Assembly: GCA_947456305.1 (NCBI GenBank)
Contig: CANGPN010000009.1
Coordinates: 36,916-100,915, forward strand
DNA length: 64,000 bases
Source: Comamonadaceae bacterium
GTDB taxonomy: Bacteria > Pseudomonadota > Gammaproteobacteria > Burkholderiales > Burkholderiaceae_C
Direction: 5' to 3'
Shown: positions 1 through 8,925 of the stretch, piece by piece
Position numbering within the stretch: position 1 is the first letter of the stretch
How the letters are laid out: every line of letters begins with the position of its first letter
Made by a program: the position numbers and the translations under genes
Notes under the pieces: generated by a model
What the model saw: the letters and a program-made list of their open reading frames with translations, nothing else
Databases searched by the model: none
What the model was told of the DNA's origin: nothing

Positions 1-2
1 TA

Positions 3-353
3 CAAGGCATTGCGCTGTTGATGTTTTTGCCGTTCGACGGGTTGGTGCCGCTGTACCTGGTGTCGGCGATGTTCGGTTTGTTCCAAGGCGGTATCGTGCC
101 GTCTTACGCCATCATCGTGCGCGAACATTTTCCGGCGGCGAATGTGGGAGCCAGCACCGGCACCATCATCATGGCATCGCTGGTCGGCATGGCGCTCGGC
201 GGTTGGTTGTCGGGCAAGATTTTTGACATCAGCGGTTCTTACCACGCAGCATTCATGAACGGCGTGGCTTGGAATGCTTTGAACATGATGATCGTGTTGT
301 GGCTATACCGGCGGTGGAAAACGCATCAAGGCTTACGCGCCACAAACACATAG
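3..353 (+). CDS. MFS transporter, C-terminal part (5' end outside window)
   Basis: This is the last 116 codons of a membrane transporter; the reading frame is open to the window edge, so the true start lies upstream. Hydrophobic stretches alternate with short polar loops (LYLVSAMFGLFQGGIVPSYA, then a glycine-rich segment MASLVGMALGGWLSGKIFD), as in the last helices of major facilitator superfamily carriers. The tail ends in a basic cytoplasmic stretch (YRRWKTHQG). The substrate cannot be told. It converges on the methyltransferase gene and overlaps its 3' end by 28 bp. Confidence 0.75.
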   Translation, partial: QGIALLMFLPFDGLVPLYLVSAMFGLFQGGIVPSYAIIVREHFPAANVGASTGTIIMASLVGMALGGWLSGKIFDISGSYHAAFMNGVAWNALNMMIVLWLYRRWKTHQGLRATNT

Positions 354-1123
354 CGGTTCAGGCTGAAGAAATAACCGCCTGCGTCTGCCATGCTGCTCAC
401 ATCGGCTTGCCAATCGGCCACCAGTTGCGGGCCGTAGTCCGGCAAACCGCTGACAAACGACGCGATGAAACCCATCATGCCGCCGCTGAAAGTATTGATG
501 CTGTAGTGCATGTTCAACAGCGGAATCGTGTGCACTTGCACATCTGCAAAACCCGCGCGTTGCATGCGTTGAATCAAGGTACGCGGCAGTTGCGGGTGCG
601 GAATATGCTGGCTCCAGCCTTGCATCATGCGGCGCATGCGCGCTTCATCGCGGCAAGCCCAAACACAAGACTCCCAATCGGTATCGACCAGCAACACCTG
701 CGCGCCCGGCTTCATCACGCGCGCGAGTTCATGCAAAGCATTGTCAATATCGGCCACGTATTCATACACCTGCGTGGCCAGCGACACATCAAAGCTGGCA
801 TTTGCAAACGGCAGTTGCAACACATCGGCTTGGTGAAATTTCACGTGAGGCTGCGTACTGCATCGGCGCGCCGCCAAATGCAACATGGGTGGCGCGATAT
901 CAATCGCCTCCACATGACCAGCGTTGCCCACAGCCTGCGCCAATGCCAGACTGGTGAGGCCCGGGCCGCAGCCAATGTCCAAAGCGTTCATGCCGGGCTT
1001 GACATCTAACAGCTGAAATATTTGTTCACGCTGTTGCACCACATCCGGTGTGAGGTAAATTTTTTCTAAACGCTCTGCACCGGCCACATCAAATTGCGCC
1101 AGCGTGCTGTCTGTGTCTTTCAT
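326..1123 (-). CDS. SAM-dependent class I methyltransferase
   Basis: A 265-residue soluble methyltransferase of the UbiE/MenG-like class I fold. The SAM-binding motif I reads DIGCGPGLTSLALA at about residues 49-62, followed by an acidic strand end (VEAIDIAPPML) and the post-motif LPFANASFDVSLATQVYEYV. The substrate is unknown. Its ATG overlaps the stop of the nitrile hydratase beta gene (ATGA), so the two are probably translationally coupled. A methyltransferase is not the usual partner of nitrile hydratase, which normally travels with an amidase or an activator protein. It could modify a product of the hydratase or be a passenger. Confidence 0.8.
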   Translation of the reverse strand: MKDTDSTLAQFDVAGAERLEKIYLTPDVVQQREQIFQLLDVKPGMNALDIGCGPGLTSLALAQAVGNAGHVEAIDIAPPMLHLAARRCSTQPHVKFHQADVLQLPFANASFDVSLATQVYEYVADIDNALHELARVMKPGAQVLLVDTDWESCVWACRDEARMRRMMQGWSQHIPHPQLPRTLIQRMQRAGFADVQVHTIPLLNMHYSINTFSGGMMGFIASFVSGLPDYGPQLVADWQADVSSMADAGGYFFSLNRYVFVARKP

Positions 1124-1737
1124 ACATCCAACTCCAAATAACTTTCAAACACAGCCACATGCACTTGTGCAGCCTCTGCGCCTTGCGGCCACAAATGCGT
1201 GGCTTCAAAACGTACGTCGTAAGTAGGCTCGTCATCAGCGTGTAGGCCGTGACCATGCGCATCCGGAAATGGATAAGCCGGTGACTTGCTGATCACCACA
1301 CCGTGTTTGCCGCGTATGTAACCGGGCATGCGCACATGACCGGACACGTGCTCGACGCGCACACGCACGAGATCGCCAGGCACAAAGGCCACGCGCTTGG
1401 CGTGGTTGCCACGACCCGGCGTTGAAGCCATAGCCAGTGGATACGCACCGCCTGCGAGTTGCTCTAACTCTTCACGCGTCACCAAACCTTTTTCCACACA
1501 CAACGTGGCCAGACTGGTCAGCGAGCGTTCGTAATAACTGGCGCTCAGGTAATGCTGCGGTGTCATGCGCTCTATCGCGTGGCGGTATTCATCCATGTTG
1601 AACACACCGCTTTTCACCGCGAGGCTGTACAAGGCATTCGCCCGCACTTCCCAGTCCGCATGAAACACCGCAGCGTCGCGGCTGTGTATCACCGGGCCGA
1701 AACCTTGTTTACCACCCATGTCGTGCATGCCGTCCAT
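1120..1737 (-). CDS. nthB: nitrile hydratase subunit beta
   Basis: A 205-residue subunit pairing with the alpha chain to hydrate nitriles to amides. The start was placed at the ATG giving MDGMHDMGGKQGFGPV, which matches the typical family N terminus (MDGxHDxGGxxGxGPV). A purine-rich ribosome site (AAAGGAAGA) sits just upstream, and the longer frame adds ten residues without support. The N-terminal helical half contains YYERSLTSLATLCVEKGLVT. The C-terminal SH3-like barrel contains GDLVRVRVEHVSGHVRMPGY and YDVRFEATHLWP, as expected. It lies 10 bp after the alpha gene. Confidence 0.9.
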   Translation of the reverse strand: MDGMHDMGGKQGFGPVIHSRDAAVFHADWEVRANALYSLAVKSGVFNMDEYRHAIERMTPQHYLSASYYERSLTSLATLCVEKGLVTREELEQLAGGAYPLAMASTPGRGNHAKRVAFVPGDLVRVRVEHVSGHVRMPGYIRGKHGVVISKSPAYPFPDAHGHGLHADDEPTYDVRFEATHLWPQGAEAAQVHVAVFESYLELDV

Positions 1738-1747
1738 GTGTCTTCCT

Positions 1748-2335
1748 TTAAATGAGGGCCACGCCAATCAGCGCGTCCTTGCTGATGAGTGCCGTGAGTT
1801 GCGCCACCGTCATGCCATCGGTGCCCGAAGGACGTTGCGGCATCACCATGTAACGCGTGTCCGCCGTTGTGTCCCAGACGCGGATTTGCGTTTGCGCGGG
1901 CAAGTCCAAACCCATTTCACGCAACACCGTGCGCGCTTCGCGCACCGCGCGAGAACGGTAAGCCAGGTCTTTGTACCAATCCGGCGGCAAGCCGATGATG
2001 GTGAACGCAGTGCATGAACACAGCGTGCAGCAAATCACGTTGTGTATGTCGGCGGTGTTTTCCAGCACAACGAAATGACGGTGGTGCGCCGGCATGCTCA
2101 AACCTGCTTCGCGTACCGCAGCAATGCCATCGGTTAACAGCAAGTGTTTGAATGCCGGGTCGGTCCATGCGCGAGCCACCAGTCCTGCCCCGTTGGCAGG
2201 CACCCAATGCTCGTGCGCGAGTTCATCAAATGTGTTTATGAATTCGGCAGGCTGCATGCCGTGGCGGTGCAGCACGGTTTGTATCGCGTCCAGCCGTTGT
2301 TCGATGCTGGCCATCGGTGTGGCGTCGGTGCTCAT
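1748..2335 (-). CDS. nthA: nitrile hydratase subunit alpha, cobalt type
   Basis: The catalytic chain of about 195 residues. The metal-binding claw is CTLCSC (within VICCTLCSCTAFTIIG), the form associated with cobalt enzymes; iron enzymes usually have CSLCSC. The middle two cysteine ligands are normally oxidised after assembly. Downstream, GLPPDWYK and YRSRAVREAR match the family, although the usual VREPR is VREAR here. An ATG at 2335 was chosen because GAAAGG precedes it; an in-frame ATG 15 bp upstream is possible. No amidase and no activator (P47K or P14K type) is visible within the window, so maturation would need a factor encoded elsewhere. Confidence 0.9.
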   Translation of the reverse strand: MSTDATPMASIEQRLDAIQTVLHRHGMQPAEFINTFDELAHEHWVPANGAGLVARAWTDPAFKHLLLTDGIAAVREAGLSMPAHHRHFVVLENTADIHNVICCTLCSCTAFTIIGLPPDWYKDLAYRSRAVREARTVLREMGLDLPAQTQIRVWDTTADTRYMVMPQRPSGTDGMTVAQLTALISKDALIGVALI

Positions 2336-2403
2336 GTCAAAACCTTTCATGAATGACTGAGAATCATGTTAACGCCTCATACAACATTGCAATCACCATC
2401 GCC

Positions 2404-2889
2404 ATGAGCCTGTCTTCCGTTCAAGCATTTTTTCAGTCACTGCAACTTGATATTCCTATTTTGGAAACCGAGGCCAACACCGCCACCGTCGCGCTAGCCG
2501 CAGCCGCGCATGGTGTGGAACCCGGGCGCATCGCCAAGACATTGGCGTTCCGCTTAAGTGATGGCCGCGATGTGTTGATCGTCGCTCGCGGCGATGCGCG
2601 CATAGACAACCTGAAATTTAAAAACGCATTAGGCAAAGGCAAGATGTTGTCGGCGGACATCGTGGCCGACATCACCGGCCACCCTGTTGGCGGCGTGTGT
2701 CCATTCGGCTTGGCGCAGCCGCTGCCCATTTATTTGGATGTGTCTTTAAAGGCTTATGACGAAGTGTTGCCTGCAGCGGGATCGGTTAACAGCGCGGTAA
2801 GGATATCGGTGGATATATTGGCGCAGGTGACGAATGGTGAGTGGGTGGATGTGTGTCAGGGCGTGGGCTCAACGCTTACGCCACCTTGA
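2404..2889 (+). CDS. YbaK/EbsC-family aminoacyl-tRNA deacylase
   Basis: A 161-residue single-domain protein of the YbaK/ProX editing family, which removes wrongly attached amino acids from tRNA in trans. Seen in the sequence: IAKTLAFRLSDGRDVLIVARGD, the conserved lysine region DNLKFKNALGKGKMLS, and the glycine-rich GHPVGGVCPFGL followed by YLDVSL. It diverges from the nitrile hydratase operon. An in-frame ATG at 2353 would add 17 residues; 2404 fits the family better. The specific tRNA substrate cannot be assigned. Its 3' end overlaps the convergent antitoxin-like gene by 14 bp. Confidence 0.85.
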   Translation: MSLSSVQAFFQSLQLDIPILETEANTATVALAAAAHGVEPGRIAKTLAFRLSDGRDVLIVARGDARIDNLKFKNALGKGKMLSADIVADITGHPVGGVCPFGLAQPLPIYLDVSLKAYDEVLPAAGSVNSAVRISVDILAQVTNGEWVDVCQGVGSTLTPP

Positions 2890-3190
2890 CCTTGGTTTGT
2901 ATCTCAACGCCTAAATAAGCCGCAATCGCCGCCAGCATGGCCGACACATGGCTGAGCGTGGGGTTAACGGCAGCGGACAACATGCGGTGCAGGCTTTTAG
3001 GGGGCTTGTCCATGTCGCGGGCGAGTTGCTCAAAACCGATGGACGCATTCACCAAATCACGCAACAACAACTTGGCCGTTTGCGGCTCACCTTGCAATAA
3101 CAAGCTGGTGGCTTGCTGCAACAAAGCACGGGCGTAGGCGGGTTCGGATTGAACGCGGGCGGTGATGGTTTCAATGAATTCTCTGCTCAT
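2876..3190 (-). CDS. XRE/HigA-like DNA-binding protein (probable orphan antitoxin)
   Basis: A protein of about 104 residues with an N-terminal region typical of addiction-module antidotes (MSREFIETITARVQSEPAYARALLQ). A short helix-turn-helix follows: LVNASIGFEQLARDMDKPPKSLHRMLSAAVNP. No companion toxin gene lies upstream, where the next 150 bp are AT-rich and non-coding, or downstream, where the YbaK gene converges. It is therefore either an orphan antitoxin or a small regulator. An ATG at 3208 is an alternative start. Confidence 0.65.
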   Translation of the reverse strand: MSREFIETITARVQSEPAYARALLQQATSLLLQGEPQTAKLLLRDLVNASIGFEQLARDMDKPPKSLHRMLSAAVNPTLSHVSAMLAAIAAYLGVEIQTKVKVA

Positions 3191-3340
3191 ATTTGCGTGC
3201 TCACTCATTTATTCAAAAGGCCTCAATATAAAAGGTTTTGATTCTTAAAAATAGTATTTTTAAATTGATTTATTTTAGTTTTATAGCTATAAATTTGTAT
3301 TACTATTCGGCCAGTTATTTAATGTTTAGTACTTGGCTGA

Positions 3341-4801
3341 ATGACCCATCTCTTCTTCGAAAAACCCATTCTCAATTCCCCCTACGACTATCCAAGTCAA
3401 CACTGGGAGTTGGATGAATCGGGCCAGCCAACGCAAAAAATCATCCCATCACGCAGGCGCGCTGAATTCATCACCCCCATTCCCAAACCCAAAAAGCACA
3501 AAGCCCAGCATGCACAGGCAGAGTTGGACATAGGCGAAGAGGTTTCCACCGAAGATCAGCAATACCACTCAACCATCATCAACGGTGTGCGCGCGGAGGT
3601 GGACAAATGGCGAACGATTTCTAACCCTAGCGACTGGGGTGTCACGCCCGAAACCGCGCGCTTGCTTCAACACTGGCGGTATCATGCTTTCAGCGGTGTG
3701 CGCCCATTCTTTTGCCAAGTCGAAGCGATAGAGACCGCCATCTGGTTGATGGAGGTCGCGCCCCACAAAGGCAAAGCAGCGCAAAAGTTTGTAGAACATT
3801 TGCAAAACGCCAATGAAGATGCCAACCCCGGCATCATGCGATTGGCATTGAAGCTGGCCACCGGTGCAGGCAAAACCACCGTCATGGCCATGCTCATCGC
3901 CTGGCAAACCATCAACGCCGTGCGGCATCCGTCCAGCAAAAAATACACCCGCGGCTTTTTGTTGGTGGCTCCGGGCCTGACCATCAAAGACCGGCTGCGC
4001 GTTTTATTGCCCAACGATGTGGACAGCTATTACAAAACACGCGAGCTCATTCCCAGCGACATGATGGGCGAGTTGGAGAAATGCAAGATAGTCATCACCA
4101 ACTACCACGCGTTCAAGTTACGCGAGCGCATAGACATTTCCAAAGGCGGGCGTCAGTTGCTGCAAGGCCGTGGTGGCGAGGCGCTAGACACCTTGGAAAC
4201 CGAAGGCCAGATGATTCAACGCGTCATGCCCGAACTGATGGGCTTGAAAAATGTCATGGTCATCAACGACGAGGCGCACCACTGCTACCAGGAAAAACCC
4301 CTCAAGTTCGAAGACCTGGAAGACCTCAAAGGCGACGATAAAAAAGAAGCCGAAGAAAACAACGAAGCCGCCCGCTTGTGGATCAACGGCATCAAAGCCG
4401 TGCAACGCCAATTGGGCTTGAACCGCGTCATCGACCTGTCAGCCACACCCTTTTTCTTGCGTGGCTCTGGCTACGTCGAAGGCACCTTGTTTCCTTGGAC
4501 CATGAGCGACTTTTCGCTCATGGATGCGATTGAATGCGGCATTGTCAAACTGCCTCGCGTACCCGTGGCTGACAACATACCCGGCGCTGAGGTGCCTATC
4601 TTTCGCAACCTGTGGGCCAACATCAGCAAAGACATGCCCAAAAAAGGGCGCGGTAAAGCCCAAGGCCTAGACCCACTGAAGTTGCCCACCAAACTTCAAA
4701 CTGCGCTGTCAGCCCTATACGGCCATTACGAAAAGACTTTTGCCCTTTGGCAAATCGAGGGTTTGCGCGTGCCGCCCTGCTTCATCGTGGTGTGTAGGTA
4801 A
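3341..4801 (+). pseudogene. Restriction endonuclease / DEAD-like helicase subunit, truncated 3' half
   Basis: This frame encodes 486 residues of a type III-like restriction helicase. Walker A is LATGAGKTT at about residue 171, the DEAD-type box is INDEAHH at about 308, and motif III is DLSATPFF at about 365. It then breaks off after PPCFIVVC. Members of the family are about twice as long, so helicase lobe 2 and the C-terminal nuclease domain are missing. Right after the break, in another frame, comes the 3' part of a DNA methyltransferase. The simplest reading is one deletion joining res 5' to mod 3'. An assembly collapse is the alternative. The remaining protein should not cut DNA. Confidence 0.8.
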
Positions 4802-4802
4802 A

Positions 4803-6620
4803 TGGCAAAAAAGCGATGACTTACCAACTGAGATACGGTACGCGCGAATTGATCCATTGACATCGAATCGCCCAGCAAAGGACCATGAAAAATTTTCCAT
4901 TTTATTTGAAGGAAGGAACTACCCACCTGCAGCTGGAAGAACATGGTCCACGACCGAAGATGGGCTTGGCCGACTCAATCGAGCCAGTCGAATTTACTCA
5001 ACCGGAAATCAACTGTGTTACGTTCGTTGCCACAACGATTTTCCAGCTACTGTTCTAGGAAATTTATGGGATGACGTAGCAGGAAAAACTGCAAAAATTT
5101 ATGTGGTTCAAACATTTGAACGCATTGTCGAACGCTGCATGTTGATGACCACCGACCCCGGCGACCTCGTGCTCGACCCGACATGTGGCAGTGGAACAAG
5201 TGCTTACGTCGCCGAACAATGGGGCCGCCGCTGGATCACCATCGACACCTCTCGCGTCGCATTGGCTTTGGCCCGTGCCCGCATCATGGGCGCACGTTAT
5301 CCGTTCTACCTGCTGGCCGACAGCAAAGAAGGACAAGCCAAAGAAGCCGAAGTCACGCGCACCGCGCCCAAGACCTCGCCCACTTACGGCAATATCCGGC
5401 AGGGCTTTGTATACGAGCGCGTGCCGCACATCACGCTCAAGAGCATTGCCAACAACGCCGAGATTGACGTCATCTACGACCAGCACCAAGCCTTGCTGGA
5501 ACCGCTGCGCCTAGCGTTGAACAAGGCTTTAAAAACGCAATGGCATGAATGGGAAATTCCCCGCGATGCTGATACTAAGTGGAGCGAAGCCGCCAAGAAA
5601 TTACACGCGGATTGGTGGAAGCAACGCATAGCCCGCCAGCAAGCCATAGACGCGTCCATCGCGGCCAAAGCCGAGTTTGAATACCTGTACGACCGGCCTT
5701 ATGAAGACAAAAAGAAGGTGCGCGTGGCAGGCCCCTTCACCGTGGAGAGCCTGCTGCCCCACCGCGTGCTGGGCGTGGACGAAGACGACAACTTGATAGA
5801 CCCGGCGGTGCAAGAGCCGGGCACTACGTACGAGCGCAACTTTGCGCAAATCATCTTGGACAACCTGCGCACCGCAGGCGTGCAACAAGCGCACAAAACG
5901 GACAAGATCAACTTCACCTCGCTCACGCCATGGCCCGGCGAGTACGTGTGCGCCGAAGGCCGCTACATGGAGGGTGCGGACGCAGAGGGCAATGGCGGCA
6001 CCGAAAAACGCGCAGGCATTTTCATCGGCCCTGAGTTCGGCACCGTCAGCCGCCCCGACCTGGTGAGCGCGGCTCGCGAAGCGGGGGACGGCGGTTTTGA
6101 TGTGCTGATCGCCTGCGCTTTCAACTACGACGCACACAGCAGTGACTTTGCCAAGCTGGGACGCTTGCCTGTGCTCAAAGCCCGCATGAACGCCGACCTG
6201 CACATGGCAGAGGACTTGAAGAACACCGGCAAAGGCAATTTGTTTGTGATCTTTGGCGAGCCGGACATAGACATCACCACGGTGGGCGAGCAATTGCAAG
6301 TCAAGGTCAACGGCGTGGACGTGTTCCACCCCAACACCGGCGAAGTGCGCAGCGACGGTGCCGACGGCATCGCCTGCTGGTTCATCGACACCGATTACAA
6401 CGAAGAAAGCTTCTTCGTGCGCCATGCCTATTTCCTCGGCGCGAACGACCCCTACAAATCCCTGAAGACCACGCTCAAAGCAGAGATCAACCAAGAGGCG
6501 TGGGAGTCGCTGAACAGCGATACGTCAAGGGCGTTTGATAAACCGAAGTCTGGGAGAATCGCAGTTAAAGTGATCAATCACCTTGGGGATGAGGTGATGA
6601 AAGTGTTTAGGGTTGTGTAA
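4803..6620 (+). pseudogene. Site-specific DNA methyltransferase, 5' half missing
   Basis: About 605 codons resembling the C-terminal part of a large adenine DNA methyltransferase. SAM-binding motif I is clear (DPGDLVLDPTCGSGTSAYVAEQ), followed by GRRWITIDTSRVALALARAR and a long C-terminal domain. In this class the catalytic DPPY/DPPF motif lies in the N-terminal half, and it is absent. No normal start codon precedes the homologous part: the frame simply opens inside the end of the helicase frame at about 4740. The gene therefore looks inactivated by the same event that truncated the helicase. The 3' part is otherwise intact, which suggests a recent event. Confidence 0.8.
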
Positions 6621-6629
6621 GGAGCTGTC

Positions 6630-7862
6630 ATGGCAATGATTGAAGGTTTCAGGGTTCAGAACTACCGGGCTCTGCGAGATGTGACGTTGGGCAAGCTTTC
6701 AACCGATAAAGGTAGCGAGGCATTGACTCCCTTTACGGTAGTCATTGGCAAAAACGGCTCGGGGAAAAGTACCCTTTTCGATGCATTTGGCTTTGTTGCA
6801 GATTGTCTCAATCGTGATGTCGAAACCGCCTGTGATGATCCGCGCCGTGGCGGTTTTGAGCGTATGCGCTCCATGGGAACTGAAGATCCGATTAAATTTG
6901 AGATTTACTACCGCGAAGCACCGAACGAGCGACCGATCACCTACAAGCTTGAAATTCAGTTAGACAAGCATGGCAGGCCGTATGTCGAATCGGAGTTTCT
7001 CGGGCAGCGGCGGCTGGGGCAACAATACGGCAGACCACACCCATTCTTGCGACTCAAACGCGGTAAAGGAAAAGCTTGGGCTGGCAATGAGGCGGTTCAA
7101 GGTGAGGGGGACGAAGAACCCACCATTCAAGTTGATGTGAAGTTGACTGACCCAAGGCAACTGGGAATTGCCACGTTGGGAACGCTCAAGGAGCATCCCC
7201 GTATTAAACGGTTTCGTGACTTCTTGAAAGGCTGGTATCTCTCCTACTTCCATCCAGACGCTGCCAGGACAGTTCCACCCGCAGGCGCGCAAAAGCACCT
7301 CAACATCCACGGCGACAATATCGGAAACGTAGTGCAATACATGCAGCGTGAACAAGGTGCGCGCTTCAAGCACGTGCTCAGGCGCATCGCCGAAAAAATT
7401 CCGGGCATACAGTCGATTGAGGCGGAGCCGACTATCGACAAGCGCCTTGCACTCAAGTTCAACGATGGCGCATTTCAGGATTCCTTTTACGCAGGACAAA
7501 TGTCAGATGGCACCCTTAAGGTGTTTGCCTATCTGCTACTGATGGAAGATCCTGATCCACCGCCATTTATCGGCATTGAGGAACCCGAAAACGGTCTCTA
7601 TCACAAGCTTCTGGATTCACTGGCCAGTGAACTTCGATCACACGCCACAGGCAAGCGAAATGCATCGCAAGTTTTTGTAACTACTCATCAGCCTTACTTC
7701 GTGGACGCACTGGAACCCAGTGAGGTTTGGGTGCTCAAAAAGAGAGGTGATGGCTTTTCGCAGATCCAGCGCGTTTCAGACATCGTCTTGGTTCAGAACA
7801 TGGTGGATCAAGGCTTGCCCTTAGGTGGTCTCTGGTACAGCGACTATTTGGACTCGGAGTGA
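6630..7862 (+). CDS. AAA family ATPase (OLD/AAA_21-like, putative defence ATPase)
   Basis: A 410-residue ABC-type ATPase. It begins MIEGFRVQNYRALRDVTLG and carries Walker A GKNGSGKST at about residue 40, an ABC-signature-like MSDGTLKVFAYLLL, Walker B FIGIEEPENGLY at about 312, and a switch histidine segment TTHQPYFVDAL. This layout is typical of OLD, RecF-like and AAA15/AAA21 ATPases that partner with a separate nuclease or TOPRIM-type protein in antiphage systems. An AAGGAG ribosome site overlaps the end of the methyltransferase remnant, so it belongs to the same transcript. The next gene, DUF4276, starts 3 bp after its stop. Confidence 0.8.
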   Translation: MAMIEGFRVQNYRALRDVTLGKLSTDKGSEALTPFTVVIGKNGSGKSTLFDAFGFVADCLNRDVETACDDPRRGGFERMRSMGTEDPIKFEIYYREAPNERPITYKLEIQLDKHGRPYVESEFLGQRRLGQQYGRPHPFLRLKRGKGKAWAGNEAVQGEGDEEPTIQVDVKLTDPRQLGIATLGTLKEHPRIKRFRDFLKGWYLSYFHPDAARTVPPAGAQKHLNIHGDNIGNVVQYMQREQGARFKHVLRRIAEKIPGIQSIEAEPTIDKRLALKFNDGAFQDSFYAGQMSDGTLKVFAYLLLMEDPDPPPFIGIEEPENGLYHKLLDSLASELRSHATGKRNASQVFVTTHQPYFVDALEPSEVWVLKKRGDGFSQIQRVSDIVLVQNMVDQGLPLGGLWYSDYLDSE

Positions 7863-7865
7863 GTC

Positions 7866-8510
7866 ATGCATATTGAAGTATTGGTGGAAGACAGTTCCGG
7901 CGCAGCTTTGATGGAGCAACTTATTCCGAAGCTTCTCAAGCCGTCAACATACACCTATACCTTCAAAGTACATGGGTACGGAGGTATTGGGCATATTCCA
8001 AAGAACATGAAGCGCACGACAGATGCATACAAAAAAACCTTGCTCGATAAGCTGCCTGCAATGCTTCTAGGCTATGCGCAGACGCCAGGCTATGACGCGG
8101 TGATCGTGCTTGTGGACACGGACAATCGGAATCCCGTTGACTTCCGGCGCGACTTAGAAGTCATGTACAAGCGATTGGCAAAAGCACCAAAAACAGCTTT
8201 TTGCATGGCCACAGAAGAAGTCGAAGCTTGGTATCTGGGTGATCGCAAGGCACTGCTGACCGCCTACCCGAGGGCAAACAACAAAATATTGAAGAGATAC
8301 AAGCAAGACTCAGTTTGCGGAACCTGGGAATTACTGGCAGAGGCTCTGGTCAAAGGTGGTGCAGAGGCACTTAAAAAAGAAGGTTTTCACAGCATTGGTG
8401 CATTCAAGCATGAGTGTGCCGCGCAAATCACCCCACACATGGAGCCAAGGAACAACCTCTCACCCAGTTTCAAAGATACAGAGGCCAGAGTGCAAGCATT
8501 GGTCGATTAA
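7866..8510 (+). CDS. DUF4276 family protein (TOPRIM-like, partner of the ATPase)
   Basis: A 214-residue protein with the DUF4276 pattern: an N-terminal strand with an acidic start (MHIEVLVEDSSGAALMEQL), a central VIVLVDTDNR, and the diagnostic ATEEVEAWYLGD. DUF4276 is regarded as TOPRIM-related, with the acidic residues at VED, DTD and EVEAW being candidates for metal binding; this is family knowledge and inference, not shown here. It follows the ATPase gene closely and probably forms a two-gene defence module with it. Its exact activity is unknown. Confidence 0.75.
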   Translation: MHIEVLVEDSSGAALMEQLIPKLLKPSTYTYTFKVHGYGGIGHIPKNMKRTTDAYKKTLLDKLPAMLLGYAQTPGYDAVIVLVDTDNRNPVDFRRDLEVMYKRLAKAPKTAFCMATEEVEAWYLGDRKALLTAYPRANNKILKRYKQDSVCGTWELLAEALVKGGAEALKKEGFHSIGAFKHECAAQITPHMEPRNNLSPSFKDTEARVQALVD

Positions 8511-8925
8511 AACTGCCCATGCAATTTAGCAATTCCGACACCTTCACCGACAGCTCACACGGCTGACCGCCAACGAGCAAAAGTCAGTCAAGATGACTGC
8601 CTTCGATTTGCAGCAAAACTTGGCCAATCCGGGTAAGCAGATGCACCGCATTGACAAGGCCAAGGCCAAGGCCAAGCATTTTTAGTCTGTCCACGTAGGG
8701 ATCGATTTACGTCTCATCGTTCACAAGTTACGCCTGTATCTGAGTTTGGGTTGCGAGCCCCGTCTTGAACGCGCTGGCAAATGGCTTGCTACCCGCCATT
8801 GCTGACAAACTGCGAAACGATCAATGCCTGTATCTGCCTGACTGATTTTTTTTAATTCATTGGTTTGTAAGCCGGTTTATCCACAAACTGCCTCTATATA
8901 TGTAACGCCTATACCCATCGTCTAT
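8511..8925. other. Gene-poor gap with one decayed reading frame
   Basis: Apart from the pseudogene starting at 8519, I see no intact gene, RNA or clear terminator in this stretch. The part after about 8750 is non-coding in all frames and ends near the stop codon of the MazF-like gene. Confidence 0.6.
8519..8745 (+). pseudogene. Decayed toxin/helicase-associated N-terminal domain (RelE/ParE-like)
   Basis: Reading from the ATG gives MQFSNSDTFTDS. A one-base deletion then breaks the frame, and reading resumes as ANEQKSVKMTAFDLQQNLANPG, QMHRIDKAK, a TAG where the family has tryptophan (F-stop-SV), then VGIDLRLIVHK. Restoring these gives the short domain found alone as a toxin-like protein or at the N terminus of some UvrD-like helicases. 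An expanded run of AAGGCC repeats is also present. The frameshift and stop show it is dead. Nothing further downstream is recognisable. Confidence 0.65.

Noticed and set aside
269..1009. Plus-strand open frame of 246 codons opposite the methyltransferase
   Set aside because: It is antisense to a clear methyltransferase and has a histidine/alanine-rich composition typical of shadow frames in this genome.
5601..6494. Minus-strand open frame of 297 codons inside the methylase remnant
   Set aside because: No recognisable domain; it mirrors the codon pattern of the opposite coding frame.
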